A stretch of DNA of 29,912 bases from a bacterium UBP1_UBA4783 (GTDB lineage: Bacteria > Krumholzibacteriota > Krumholzibacteriia > Krumholzibacteriales > Krumholzibacteriaceae): NCBI GenBank assembly GCA_002403075.1, contig DHHB01000099.1, forward strand, positions 1-29,912. Reading direction: 5' to 3'. The position numbers were made by a program, and so were the translations under genes. Under the pieces are notes generated by a model, which saw nothing but the letters and a program-made list of their open reading frames with translations, was not told the origin of the DNA and ran no database searches. Shown here in pieces: positions 11,200-19,492 of the stretch; the stretch's first letter is position 1; each line of letters begins with the position of its first letter.

Positions 11200-11705
11200 C
11201 AGTACACCGCCTCGCTCGATTCGACGTCGCGAACGGCGACGAAGCCGTTCGAGAGGTCGAGCACGATCGTTCTGCCGCTTTTTCCGCCGACGCACTCGGC
11301 GACGATCGGAATGCCCATCGAGGCGAGCTCCTCCCGCGCGGCGGCGACGTTTTCGTCGCCGATCTGCATCACGCCCGCGCTTCCGGCGTAGCTCTCGAAC
11401 ATCCGCGCCCCTCCGAATATCTTGGCGACGACGCGTTCGCGCCGGGCGCCCCGGCGCGCCATCCCGTCGAGGAGGATGGGAAGCACCGAATCGACGAACT
11501 TGGCCCGGTTCGCGTTGTTCTTGACCCGCGCGCGCCGGGGATGCATCGCGTGCGCGAGCGCCCCGATGCGCGTCGCCGGGTCGTACAGCACGATGCCGAG
11601 GCACGATCCGAGGGCCAGCGTCATCATCGTTCCCGGCGCCTGCCCGATGCCGAATTGCGCGACTGCCACCGTGATCTCCCGCCGCGTTGCGCCGTCAACC
11701 GCCAA
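11199..11705 (-). CDS. cheD: CheD receptor glutamine deamidase
   Basis: 168 aa. The CheD catalytic Cys is in LALGSCLGIVLYD and the catalytic His in GALAHAMHP; the central FGGARMF and later NVAAAREELASMGI also fit the family. The start is a TTG at 11705, supported by AAAGGAG with a 7-base gap. That start lies inside the cheW end (11-base overlap), and the stop shares a base with the cheB start. CheD deamidates receptor glutamines and, in systems with CheC, is sequestered by CheC to give feedback adaptation. Confidence 0.95.
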   Translation of the reverse strand: MAVDGATRREITVAVAQFGIGQAPGTMMTLALGSCLGIVLYDPATRIGALAHAMHPRRARVKNNANRAKFVDSVLPILLDGMARRGARRERVVAKIFGGARMFESYAGSAGVMQIGDENVAAAREELASMGIPIVAECVGGKSGRTIVLDLSNGFVAVRDVESSEAVY

Positions 11706-12198
11706 TCGCGATCTCCTTTGCCGTAGCGTCGTCCGGGATGATGTTCTCGGGATCGATGCAGACGACCATGCGGCCGGACACCTTCACGATGCCGGTGACG
11801 ACCGCCTCGCGCGGGCCGTCGGCGCCGAGCGCGGGCGCGGCCTGCATTTCTTCCGCCTGTATGCGCGCCACCTCGAGCACTTCGTCGACGAAGAAGCCGA
11901 AGCTCCCCGAGACCGCGTCTATGATGATCATGCGGCGCTTGCGCGTCGAGTCCGCCGCGGTCTCGGAACGAAGTCCGAGGAGCACATAGATCTTGAAAAC
12001 CGGAATGATTTCGCCGCGGAGATTGATGACCCCCTCGACGCGCTCTCCCATGCCCGGCACGGGGAATAGGTCGATCGGCCGCAGAATCTCCCGTACCTTC
12101 GACACGTGGATGCCGTAGTATTCGGCGCCGAGCCTGAAGGTGATGAGCTGCGTGCCCGCCCGCGACCTGTCGAATACGCGATCGTGCTTCATGGACAC
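11695..12198 (-). CDS. cheW: CheW coupling protein
   Basis: 167 aa, one CheW (SH3-like double barrel) domain: LITFRLGAEYYGIHVSKVRE, then VEGVINLRGEIIPVF, and RMIIIDAVSGSFGFFVDEV. It links the chemoreceptor to the P5 domain of CheA. Two starts are possible: the GTG at 12198 or the ATG at 12192, both downstream of GGAAGGA (gaps of about 5 and 11 bases). It lies 27 bases after the receptor gene and overlaps cheD by 11 bases. Confidence 0.95.
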   Translation of the reverse strand: MSMKHDRVFDRSRAGTQLITFRLGAEYYGIHVSKVREILRPIDLFPVPGMGERVEGVINLRGEIIPVFKIYVLLGLRSETAADSTRKRRMIIIDAVSGSFGFFVDEVLEVARIQAEEMQAAPALGADGPREAVVTGIVKVSGRMVVCIDPENIIPDDATAKEIAIGG

Positions 12199-12225
12199 AT
12201 CATTCCTTCCGCAGCGCGCTGCGCC

Positions 12226-13608
12226 TCACGCCTGCGCCGTCTGCTCTTCGCGCTCGGCGGCGCCGACGGCGAACCGGCCGACGTGCTCGCGGAGCTGGAT
12301 CGCCATCTCGCTCAGCTTCTGCGCCGACGAGGCGACGTCCTCCATGCTGGAAGTCATCTGCTCCATCGAGGCGGCCGTCTCCTGCGTCGCGGAGGCGTTC
12401 TTCTCGGCGCTCGAGGCGATCTCGTCGATCGAGCCGGTGACGTTCTTCATGCCGCGCGAGAGCTCCTTCGTCGCGGCCGAAATGCGCCGCGCCATGTCGG
12501 ACGAGCTCCGGAGCACCTCGACGATCTCGTCGAGCGACTGTCCGGTGCGCGTGATGACCTCTTTGCCCTCGGTGACCTCCTTGGCGCCGAGCTCGATGCT
12601 CTTCACCGCCGTGCGCGTCTCCTCCTGCGTCTTGCGGATGAGGGTCGCGATCTCGTCGGCGGCCTCCGCGCTCCCCTCGGCGAGCTTGCGGACCTCGTCG
12701 GCGACGACGGCGAACCCCGCCCCCGCCTCGCCCGCCCGCGCCGCCTCGATGGCGGCGTTGAGCGCGAGCAGGTTCGTCTGATCGGCGATGTCCGTGATGA
12801 CGTCGACGATCTCGTCGATTTGGCTCGACCGTTCCCCGAGGTGGCGGATGATCTCGGCCGATTCTTGGATGACGGTGTAGATCTTGTTGATCTTCTCGAC
12901 GGCTTCCTTCGCCGAATCGCCGCCTTTCGCGGCGGTTTCGGAGGCGTTCGTGGCCGCTGACGCCGCGAGCTCCGCGCTGTTCGCCACCTGCTTCACGGAC
13001 CGCTCCATGTTGCGGATTTCCATGATCATCTCGTCGACCTTGCGGGCCTGGTGGTCGGTCGATTTGGCGATGTTCTGGACCGTCGTCGACGTCTCCTCGG
13101 TGATCGAGTTCATCTGCTCCGTCGCGGCGGAGAGGTTCTGGGCCGAAAAGTTGACCTTGTCCGCGGTCGTCCTGATCATTCGGATGATGCCGCCGATGTT
13201 GGAGAAGAGCTCGTTCATGGCGAAGCCCAGCTTCCCGAGCTCGTCGTCCGAGCGGATGGCGACCGTCGTCGTGAGATCGCCTGCGTTGCTCGCGAGCGCG
13301 CGGCTCGCTTCGAGCAGTTTATTGATCGGCCGGCGGAGGAAGAAATGCATGATGAGCCATACCGCCCCGAAGCCGGCCAGCAGGCTCGCCCCCGAGAGCG
13401 AGAGGGCGCGCCAGCGGACGTGCGCGACCGCCGCGTCGCGGGACGCCTCCGGCGACGCGTGCGCCGCGACGCTCGCGGCCTTCATCCCCGCCTCTTTGGA
13501 CAGGTGCATGAACGAACCGTAGTTCACGAGCCAGACGGCCACGAGCACCGCGGCCAGCGCGAGAAACACCTTGGAGCCGATGCTCGTGCTCTGCATGCTC
13601 ACTTTCAT
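12226..13608 (-). CDS. Methyl-accepting chemotaxis protein with a minimal periplasmic loop
   Basis: 460 aa from the ATG at 13608 (GGAGGGAAACG upstream); a longer open frame above it is shadow. TM1 is about 13-31, then only about 36 periplasmic residues, TM2 about 68-88, HAMP about 89-142, and a long methyl-accepting/signalling coiled coil. The hairpin tip matches the near-invariant receptor core (IADQTNLLALNAAIEAARAG and FAVVADEVRKLAE). There is no recognisable ligand-binding domain and no C-terminal CheR-docking pentapeptide; it ends EREEQTAQA. The stop of cheR overlaps its start (ATGA). The input may be membrane state, a partner protein, or an intracellular signal. Confidence 0.94.
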   Translation of the reverse strand: MKVSMQSTSIGSKVFLALAAVLVAVWLVNYGSFMHLSKEAGMKAASVAAHASPEASRDAAVAHVRWRALSLSGASLLAGFGAVWLIMHFFLRRPINKLLEASRALASNAGDLTTTVAIRSDDELGKLGFAMNELFSNIGGIIRMIRTTADKVNFSAQNLSAATEQMNSITEETSTTVQNIAKSTDHQARKVDEMIMEIRNMERSVKQVANSAELAASAATNASETAAKGGDSAKEAVEKINKIYTVIQESAEIIRHLGERSSQIDEIVDVITDIADQTNLLALNAAIEAARAGEAGAGFAVVADEVRKLAEGSAEAADEIATLIRKTQEETRTAVKSIELGAKEVTEGKEVITRTGQSLDEIVEVLRSSSDMARRISAATKELSRGMKNVTGSIDEIASSAEKNASATQETAASMEQMTSSMEDVASSAQKLSEMAIQLREHVGRFAVGAAEREEQTAQA

Positions 13609-14456
13609 CGTTTCCCTCCTCTGGGAAGAGCGGAGCATTTCTTCGCATATATCTTGTTTCGCGGATCGGCGAGCTGGAAGAGCGACCCGGCGGCGCCGGT
13701 GATCGCCTCGGTCTTGCCGAGGACGAGCACGCCCCCGCGGCCGAGCGCGCCCTGGAAGCGATCGAGCACCTCGTCCCTGACGACGTGATCGAAATGGATG
13801 AGAACGTTCCGGCACACGACGATGTCGAGATTGCCGTACCGGGGAGGCTGGAAGAGATCGTGCACGGAGAAGTGAACGACGCGCCGAGCCTCGGGCGCGA
13901 CTCGCACGCCTTCCGGAACGGACTCGAAATAGCGGTCGCGAAGCGCCGCCGGAATCCGGTCCAGCTTCCGCCGGTCGTAGATCCCGCGTCTGGCGACACG
14001 GCAGGCCTCTCGCGATATATCCGTGGCGAACACCTCGAGTCCGACGCCCGCCGGATGCGCGCGCAGGTATTCGAGGACGACGATCGCGAGGCTGTACGCC
14101 TCCTCGCCGGTCGAACACCCCGCGCTCCAAACGCGGATCGCGCCCGCCCCCCCGCGCGCGGCGCGGGCGACGGCCGCGGGGAGAACGTCCCGCGCGACGG
14201 CCTCGAACACCTCGGCGTCGCGCATGAACTCGGTGACATGGATCGTGACCGTGTCGAGGAGGTGCTCGATCTCCTCGCGGTTCGACGAGAGATACTCGAA
14301 ATATTCGGAGAGGCTCTCGACGCGGAGCATCGACATCCGGAGCGATATGCGCCGTCCGAGACAGTTCAGGCGGTAGCTCGAAAGGTCCTTCCCGAACTTC
14401 GTGTTGAGCCGCGCGATGAGCTCGGCGAGCTCCATATCCTTTGCGACGTTCGACAT
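13605..14456 (-). CDS. cheR: CheR chemoreceptor methyltransferase
   Basis: 283 aa. An N-terminal helical domain carries the CheR pattern (RRISLRMSML, then TVTIHVTEFMRD), followed by a SAM-binding Rossmann domain (RVWSAGCSTGEEAYSLA; EVFATDIS; DIVVCRNVLIHF). It methylates receptor glutamates. I choose the ATG at 14456 because GGAG lies 7 bases ahead; a GTG at 14462 would be only one base from that site. First gene of the chemosensory operon; the 354-base region above it should hold the operon promoter. Confidence 0.95.
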   Translation of the reverse strand: MSNVAKDMELAELIARLNTKFGKDLSSYRLNCLGRRISLRMSMLRVESLSEYFEYLSSNREEIEHLLDTVTIHVTEFMRDAEVFEAVARDVLPAAVARAARGGAGAIRVWSAGCSTGEEAYSLAIVVLEYLRAHPAGVGLEVFATDISREACRVARRGIYDRRKLDRIPAALRDRYFESVPEGVRVAPEARRVVHFSVHDLFQPPRYGNLDIVVCRNVLIHFDHVVRDEVLDRFQGALGRGGVLVLGKTEAITGAAGSLFQLADPRNKIYAKKCSALPRGGKR

Positions 14457-14810
14457 CGACACGCTCCGGCATTCCGCCCGCGAAACGACGGCGCCGTCCC
14501 GCGGCCCGTCGCGCGTCCGCGCGTCGGAAGCTCTGTTTCGATGGTCCCGACCCTGCCCCCCGTCGAGTGCGGGGCGGCGTGCGGAACCGGATTTGCAATT
14601 GCTATACCACCGGGGGGCGGAAGCCCCCGCGCGGCCCTCCCGCCGGCGGTCCGCGCGAGCTCAAAGCGTAACTGATTTTAATTCATGGGGTTATAAATTG
14701 AACGGCATTTGCGGATACGAACGGGAAGCTTCTGGGAAAAGCGGAAAGAATACCGGACTTTGCACCGCTCGCTTCGCGTTTTGCAACGCACCGCCGCGAA
14801 GGAGACGCTC
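14457..14810. other. Divergent intergenic region between the che operon and phzF
   Basis: No convincing protein gene lies in these 354 bases. The left two thirds is GC-rich, with one compact hairpin (GGGGGC / GCCCCC around GGAA, 14613-14628) and a GCAATTGC palindrome at about 14594-14601. An AT-rich patch at 14671-14703 is the likely promoter zone for both directions. The remainder is the phzF leader, with AAGGAG at 14799-14804. Confidence 0.6.
14676..14703 (-). promoter_or_regulatory. Possible promoter of the che operon, overlapping a rightward one
   Basis: On the minus strand TTCAAT (14698-14703) and TAAAAT (14676-14681) are separated by 16 bases. On the plus strand TATAAA at 14693-14698 could be the -10 of phzF, but without a good -35. 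The patch is the only AT-rich stretch between the two divergent units. It is a weak match to the sigma70 consensus, so the call is tentative. Confidence 0.35.
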
Positions 14811-15809
14811 ATGCATGAAATCTCGATGAAGCAGGTCGACGTTTTCACGACGACGCCCTTCGCGGGCAACCCGGCCGGCGTCGTCACCGAAGCGGAGTCC
14901 CTCCCGGGCGAATCGATGCAGGCGATCGCCGCGGAGATGAATCTCTCCGAGGTGGCCTTCGTCACGCTCCCATCGCGCGGGGATGCGCTTTTCCGCGTCA
15001 GGTTCTTCACGCAGTCCGAGGAATTCGACATGAGCGGACACGCCCTCATCGCGTCCTGCTTCGCGCTCCTCGAGGAAGGGCGCATCCCGCTCGAGGACGG
15101 CGTCACGAAAACGCTTTTCGAGACGCGCGCTGGGCTCATCCGGCTCGACGTTCACTATCGGCCGGGGATACCCGCCGGCCCTTCCCGGTCCGGCGTGGAG
15201 AACGGAACGATCGTCTCGATCGGCGGAACGCCGGCCGGGGTGCTCGAGAAAATCATGCTTCACCAGACGGTCAAACGGCACCGGCCGTCGAACGTGTCGG
15301 CCCGGGAAATCGCCGGCTTCTGCGGCATCGACGCGAGCGAGATCGCGCGCACGGGGCTCCCGCTCGAGATCGTCACGACGGGGCTCGAGCAGCTCATAAT
15401 TCCGGTCCTCCACAAGGAAACGATCCGGGACATGAACCCGGATCTCATCAAGCTCGGTCTCATGAACCGCCGGTACGGCATCCACACGAATCACCTCTTT
15501 TCGCTCGACGTGTTCACGTCCGACTGCACGGCGTACCTGCGGCACTTCGCGCCGGCTCTCGGGATGTGGGAGGATCCGGCGTCGGGCACCGCGGCCGCGG
15601 CGTTGACCTCGTACCTCCTCCGCCACGGAGTCGTCACGTCGGGCGATCTCATCGTCGAGCAGGGAAAGGACACCGGCAACCTCGCGCGCATCGTCGTCGA
15701 GGGCGCGGATCCCGACGATCCGACGGCGGAGATGAGGATCGGCGGATTGGCCGTGACCTCCATCTCGCGGCGCATCGAACTCGAGGCCGGCGAGCTCGTC
15801 ATTCGGTGA
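14811..15809 (+). CDS. PhzF-family isomerase/epimerase-like protein
   Basis: 332 aa from the ATG at 14811, which is preceded by AAGGAG with a 6-base gap; an open frame starting at 14709 adds only unrelated residues. The family pattern is clear: VDVFTTTPFAGNPAGVV at the N-terminus, the catalytic-Glu segment NLSEVAF (E47), MSGHALIA (H77), and WEDPASGTAAAAL in the second half, which corresponds to the family's DPA-G-A phosphate/substrate loop. PhzF folds as two diaminopimelate-epimerase-like halves and often does proton-shift isomerisation. Family members with no phenazine genes around them, as here, have mostly unknown substrates. At 332 residues it is somewhat longer than the usual 260-300, with an insert around the domain joint (VHYRPGIPAGPSRSG). 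It is a single-gene unit, divergent from the che operon. Confidence 0.88.
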   Translation: MHEISMKQVDVFTTTPFAGNPAGVVTEAESLPGESMQAIAAEMNLSEVAFVTLPSRGDALFRVRFFTQSEEFDMSGHALIASCFALLEEGRIPLEDGVTKTLFETRAGLIRLDVHYRPGIPAGPSRSGVENGTIVSIGGTPAGVLEKIMLHQTVKRHRPSNVSAREIAGFCGIDASEIARTGLPLEIVTTGLEQLIIPVLHKETIRDMNPDLIKLGLMNRRYGIHTNHLFSLDVFTSDCTAYLRHFAPALGMWEDPASGTAAAALTSYLLRHGVVTSGDLIVEQGKDTGNLARIVVEGADPDDPTAEMRIGGLAVTSISRRIELEAGELVIR

Positions 15810-15859
15810 GGCGGCTCGCGCGTTACGGCCGAAACGGACCGTGTCGGTGAATCCGGCGG

Positions 15860-17644
15860 CTATTCCTGCTGCCGGCACGGAATGGAGAACGAAAAGGTCG
15901 ATCCCTTCCCCGCCTCGCTCTCGACCCAGATCCGGCCGCCGTGAAGCTCGACGTAGTGCTTCACGAGCCTCAGCCCGATCCCGAGCCCGTCCTTCTCGCG
16001 TGACGCGCCGCCGTCGAGCTGCGAGAACTTCTCGAACAGCTTCGGAATCTCGTCCTTCCCGATGCCCGCGCCGTGATCGGTGACCGAGATGACGGCTTCG
16101 CCGTCTCCGCCTCGGGAGCTGATCGTGACGACGCCGCCGTCGTGGCTGAATTTCACCGCGTTGCCGAGGAGGTTCACGCACGCCTGCCGGATGCGCAGCG
16201 GATCGAAGCTCATGATAGGGATCGCCGCGTCGAGCTCCGCGACGAGCTCGACGCGGTGCTGCGCCGCTACCGGCTCGGCGATGCGCAGGGAGATCTTGAC
16301 GATGTCGTTCAGGCTTCCCTCGCTCTTGTGAAGCATCGTCCGCGACACTTCGACGCGCGAGAGATCGAGCAGGTCGTTGATGAGCCCGAGGAGCTTGTTC
16401 GAGTGGTCGTCGATGATGCGGAGGAACTCCGAGCGCGTCTGGGGATCGATCGTCTGGTCCCGGTCCTCGAGCAGAGTGCCGGTATACGCCATGATGACCG
16501 AGAGCGGAGTCCGCAGCTCGTGGCTGATCCGTCCGAGAAACTCGTTCTTGAGATCGTCGAGCTCGCGGAGCTTCCGGTTGATCTCGGTGAGCTCGTCGTT
16601 CTGCGCGGTGATGCGTTCCTGGAGCGCCCTGCGATCGGTGATGTCGTGCGCGATGAGAACGACGTACGGATCCCCCTTGATACGCATGACGCCGCCGCTG
16701 ATGTCGATAACGACGATGTCGCCGTTTTTCTTCCGGCACGGAACCTCGGATATCCTCGTGATCTCGCCGCGGAGCATTTGGAAGAAATGCCGTTTCGCCT
16801 CGTCCATGCGCTCGGGGAAGGTGACGAGGAACATGCTCCGGCCGATGAGCTCGTCGGGGCGATAGCCGGAGATCTCGCACATCGCCCGGTTGCACTCGAC
16901 GAACTCCCCCTGCGCGTTGAGGATGACGATGATCTCGCTCGCGTTCTTCATGAGGAGGCGGTATTTCTCCCCGAGATCGTCGAGCTCGCGCAGGAGCTGG
17001 CATTTCTCGATCGCGATGGAGGTGAGCTTGCTGAAGCGCACGACGAGGTCGAGGTCGAAATCGGAAAAATGGTTCAGCTCGTAGCTCCCGACGTTCACCG
17101 TGCCGACGAGCGTGTCCTTCGCCACGAGAGGAACGACGATGTCCGACTTGAGGCCGTCCTCCTTCATGATCTCGCGGAAACGGCCGTCCGCGGGGATATT
17201 GCAGCGGAGCACCGGCTTGCGATGGTTCGCGACCCAGCCGACGAGGTTCGAATCGTCGAGCGGCACGAACCGCCCCTCCCCCGTCGTCTCGCCGCCCCTG
17301 CGCCACACGTGGCGCATGAAGAGCCCGCACCGCTCCTTTTCGTAAATGGCGACGCACCCGATGTCGTATTCGATGACCTTCGAGAGCTCCCGGGAGATCG
17401 CCGAGAGGATCTGATTGAGATCGAGCCGGGAGCTGATGGCGTTCGCGATCTCCATGACCGCCGCGAGCTGCCGCTCCTCGTCGCTCCGATCCCCCCGGAC
17501 GTCGCAGTAGACGAAGGAAGCGTCCGAATCGTCGTACGGATTCATACGGTCGGTCTCCCGGCAATCGACGGGCCGCTCCCGGTCGCCGTTTCCCGCCTCG
17601 GCGGGGGCGTTCGGGGGCGTCTGCGTTTCGTTGGCGCTGCTCAC
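15860..17644 (-). CDS. Soluble hybrid-sensor histidine kinase, GAF-PAS-HisKA-HATPase
   Basis: 594 aa, no membrane segment. Domains: a charged N-terminal tail (1-55); GAF about 60-218 (LDLNQILSAISRELSKVI; DIVVPLVAKDTLVGTVNV); PAS about 222-342 (LLMKNASEIIVILNAQGEF, with a PAC-like ITDRRA end); a short coiled coil; HisKA with phospho-acceptor H375 in GRISHELRTP; and HATPase with N-box NLLGNAVKFS at 491-500, G1 DHGAGIG at 523-529 and G2 GLGIGLRLVKHY. It should autophosphorylate in response to a cytoplasmic or redox/small-molecule cue. No response regulator is adjacent, so it is an orphan. The start is uncertain: the GTG at 17644 has GGAGGT only 3 bases ahead, while an ATG at 17545 (residue 34) has GGGAG about 9 bases ahead and loses no domain. 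Confidence 0.93.
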   Translation of the reverse strand: MSSANETQTPPNAPAEAGNGDRERPVDCRETDRMNPYDDSDASFVYCDVRGDRSDEERQLAAVMEIANAISSRLDLNQILSAISRELSKVIEYDIGCVAIYEKERCGLFMRHVWRRGGETTGEGRFVPLDDSNLVGWVANHRKPVLRCNIPADGRFREIMKEDGLKSDIVVPLVAKDTLVGTVNVGSYELNHFSDFDLDLVVRFSKLTSIAIEKCQLLRELDDLGEKYRLLMKNASEIIVILNAQGEFVECNRAMCEISGYRPDELIGRSMFLVTFPERMDEAKRHFFQMLRGEITRISEVPCRKKNGDIVVIDISGGVMRIKGDPYVVLIAHDITDRRALQERITAQNDELTEINRKLRELDDLKNEFLGRISHELRTPLSVIMAYTGTLLEDRDQTIDPQTRSEFLRIIDDHSNKLLGLINDLLDLSRVEVSRTMLHKSEGSLNDIVKISLRIAEPVAAQHRVELVAELDAAIPIMSFDPLRIRQACVNLLGNAVKFSHDGGVVTISSRGGDGEAVISVTDHGAGIGKDEIPKLFEKFSQLDGGASREKDGLGIGLRLVKHYVELHGGRIWVESEAGKGSTFSFSIPCRQQE

Positions 17645-17781
17645 TGTACCTCCAGTGGGTGCCCGCTCCTCGCGGCGAACGACGCCCGCGCGGGCGGAGG
17701 ATACGCTGCATAACCGCTAGCCGGAGCGATGATTAGCAGGATCTATTCCATTTTCCCGTGGAACGTCCGGAAAAGGAGGGT

Positions 17782-17798
17782 TTCGCGCGCCGCGCGAA
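17782..17798 (-). terminator. Weak possible terminator after the tryptophanase gene
   Basis: A 7-bp stem (TTCGCGC / GCGCGAA, loop of 3) lies about 55 bases beyond the tryptophanase stop on the minus strand. A run of four T follows about 8 bases further on. The spacing is longer than in a typical intrinsic terminator. Confidence 0.3.
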
Positions 17799-17851
17799 GG
17801 GGAAGCGCCGGCACCGGGACGCCTCGCGCCGACGGGAAGCACCCGGCGGGG

Positions 17852-19492
17852 CTAGAGGACGAACGAGTAACGGCTCTTGAAATGCCTCAGTTTGAGGTCC
17901 CTCCCGTACTCCACGCGGACGGCCGGTATACGGTCGCGGTGGTCGTAGATGAGCTTGACGGCCTCCGCCGCGGCGAGCAGATCACGGTCCTCGTAGGCGA
18001 GACGCGGAACGGCCGCGCGGACGTTGTTGACGCGCGGCTCCGGAGGGATCTCCCGGACGCCGTCGAAGGCGCCGAACGCGTACAGCCCGAGCTCGCAGAA
18101 CCGGTGCCCCGCGATGAGGAGCAGGGCCGTCAGGGACACTCCCCGGAGATCCTCGTCGCGCGAGCCGCCGTCGAAGAACCGGTCGACGTCGATGTAGATC
18201 GCGTGGCCGCCCGCCGGGTTGATCGTCGGAATGCCGAGCCGCCGCAGGCGATCCCCGAAACGCTCGACCTGCCTGATGCGAAGATCGAGGTACTCCCGGC
18301 GAGTGACCGTTCGAAGCCCCTCCGCGATCGCCCGCAGGTCTCGCCCGGCGAGGCCGCCGTAGGTCGGATGTCCCTCCGTCATGATCTGGTAATCGGTGAG
18401 CTCGTTCGCGAACTTCGGAAAGCGTTTCGTGAACGCGCTCTCCTCCCGGATGCACAGCGCGCCGCCGATGTTCGCGAGCCCGTCCTTCTTGAAGCTGATG
18501 TGAAAACCGTCGGCGTTCTCGAACATCTCGTGCACGATGCTTTCGATCGACCGGTCGGCGTATCCCGGCTCCCGGCGGCGGATGAACCACGCGTTCTCGG
18601 CGAACCGGCAGGCGTCGATGAAGAACGGCACGTCGTGCGCGCGGGTGATCTCGCGGACGCGCCGGATGTTCTCCATGGATACGGGCTGTCCGCCCCCCGT
18701 GTTGTTCGTGACCGTGAGGTACACGACCGGCACGCGTTCGCGCTCGGAGGCGAGCAGGCTCTCGAGCTCCGCGAGATCCATGTTGCCGCGGAAGGGGAAC
18801 GACTCGTCGCCGGCCAGGTGCTCCGGACAGGGGAGATTGAGCGGAACCATGAGCTTGTCGGCGATGTTCCCCTCGGTCGTGTCGAAGTGGGAATTGCTCG
18901 GAATGACGTAAAACGGGGCGTCCCCCGCCACCGGTCCGCGCATCGGCCTCATGCGGTGCTCGATCCGCGTTCGGAGCTCGGGCACGAGGCCCCCGGAGAG
19001 CGGTTTCGCCTGCGGCGCGCCGAAGCGCCGCAGCTCGCGCGCGAGGACGCTGAAGAACGCGTTCTCGGCGGCCCGCCCCTGATGAAATATGAAGAGCGGC
19101 TCGTGCTCGCCCGTCCGGAGGCCCGGCCGCTGACGCCACGAAGGCCCGAAGGTCCGGGCGATCTGCTCCTTCAGCTCGAAGTACCCCTCGTTCGAACCGT
19201 ACGCCTCGTCTCCGAGCAGCATCGCCGCCCACTGCTCCATCGTCATCGTCCCCGTGCCGGAATCGGAGAGGAGATCGCATCCCGGGATCCGGTCCGCGCG
19301 GAAGAGGAACACGTTGAGCCCCGCTTCCTCGACGAGCGTCCGGCGGCGTTCGTCGAAATCGGCGAGCGAACACTTCCGGAAGCTCACCGCCGCGTTCCGG
19401 TAGGGACGCGGACGGAAATACGCGGCGGGCTCGTGCGGGGGATCGAGGTGGCTTCGAAAACGGGAAATGAAGAAATCGATGGCATCCTTCAT
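17852..19492 (-). CDS. tnaA: Tryptophanase-family PLP lyase with an internal insertion
   Basis: 546 aa; its ATG shares one base with the trpS stop (TGATG). It aligns by eye with tryptophanase/tyrosine phenol-lyase through its whole length: LLSDSGTGTMTMEQWAAML, LGDEAYG, FHQGRAAEN, NSHFDTTEGN, FRGNMDLAELE, NTGGGQPVSMENIR, FFIDACRFAENA and EGHPTYGGLAGRDL. The PLP lysine should be K336 in ISFKKDGLANIGG. A His at 537 (LKLRHFKSRYSF) matches the C-terminal tryptophanase His that is Phe in tyrosine phenol-lyase, so indole production from Trp is the better guess. The protein is about 75 residues longer than usual; part of this is a roughly 35-residue insert near 157-192. No tnaC-type leader peptide or tnaB permease is present. 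Confidence 0.88.
   Translation of the reverse strand: MKDAIDFFISRFRSHLDPPHEPAAYFRPRPYRNAAVSFRKCSLADFDERRRTLVEEAGLNVFLFRADRIPGCDLLSDSGTGTMTMEQWAAMLLGDEAYGSNEGYFELKEQIARTFGPSWRQRPGLRTGEHEPLFIFHQGRAAENAFFSVLARELRRFGAPQAKPLSGGLVPELRTRIEHRMRPMRGPVAGDAPFYVIPSNSHFDTTEGNIADKLMVPLNLPCPEHLAGDESFPFRGNMDLAELESLLASERERVPVVYLTVTNNTGGGQPVSMENIRRVREITRAHDVPFFIDACRFAENAWFIRRREPGYADRSIESIVHEMFENADGFHISFKKDGLANIGGALCIREESAFTKRFPKFANELTDYQIMTEGHPTYGGLAGRDLRAIAEGLRTVTRREYLDLRIRQVERFGDRLRRLGIPTINPAGGHAIYIDVDRFFDGGSRDEDLRGVSLTALLLIAGHRFCELGLYAFGAFDGVREIPPEPRVNNVRAAVPRLAYEDRDLLAAAEAVKLIYDHRDRIPAVRVEYGRDLKLRHFKSRYSFVL

Noticed and set aside
14709..14810. N-terminal extension of the PhzF protein
   Set aside because: The added residues are basic and unrelated to the family, while the ATG at 14811 has AAGGAG at the proper distance.
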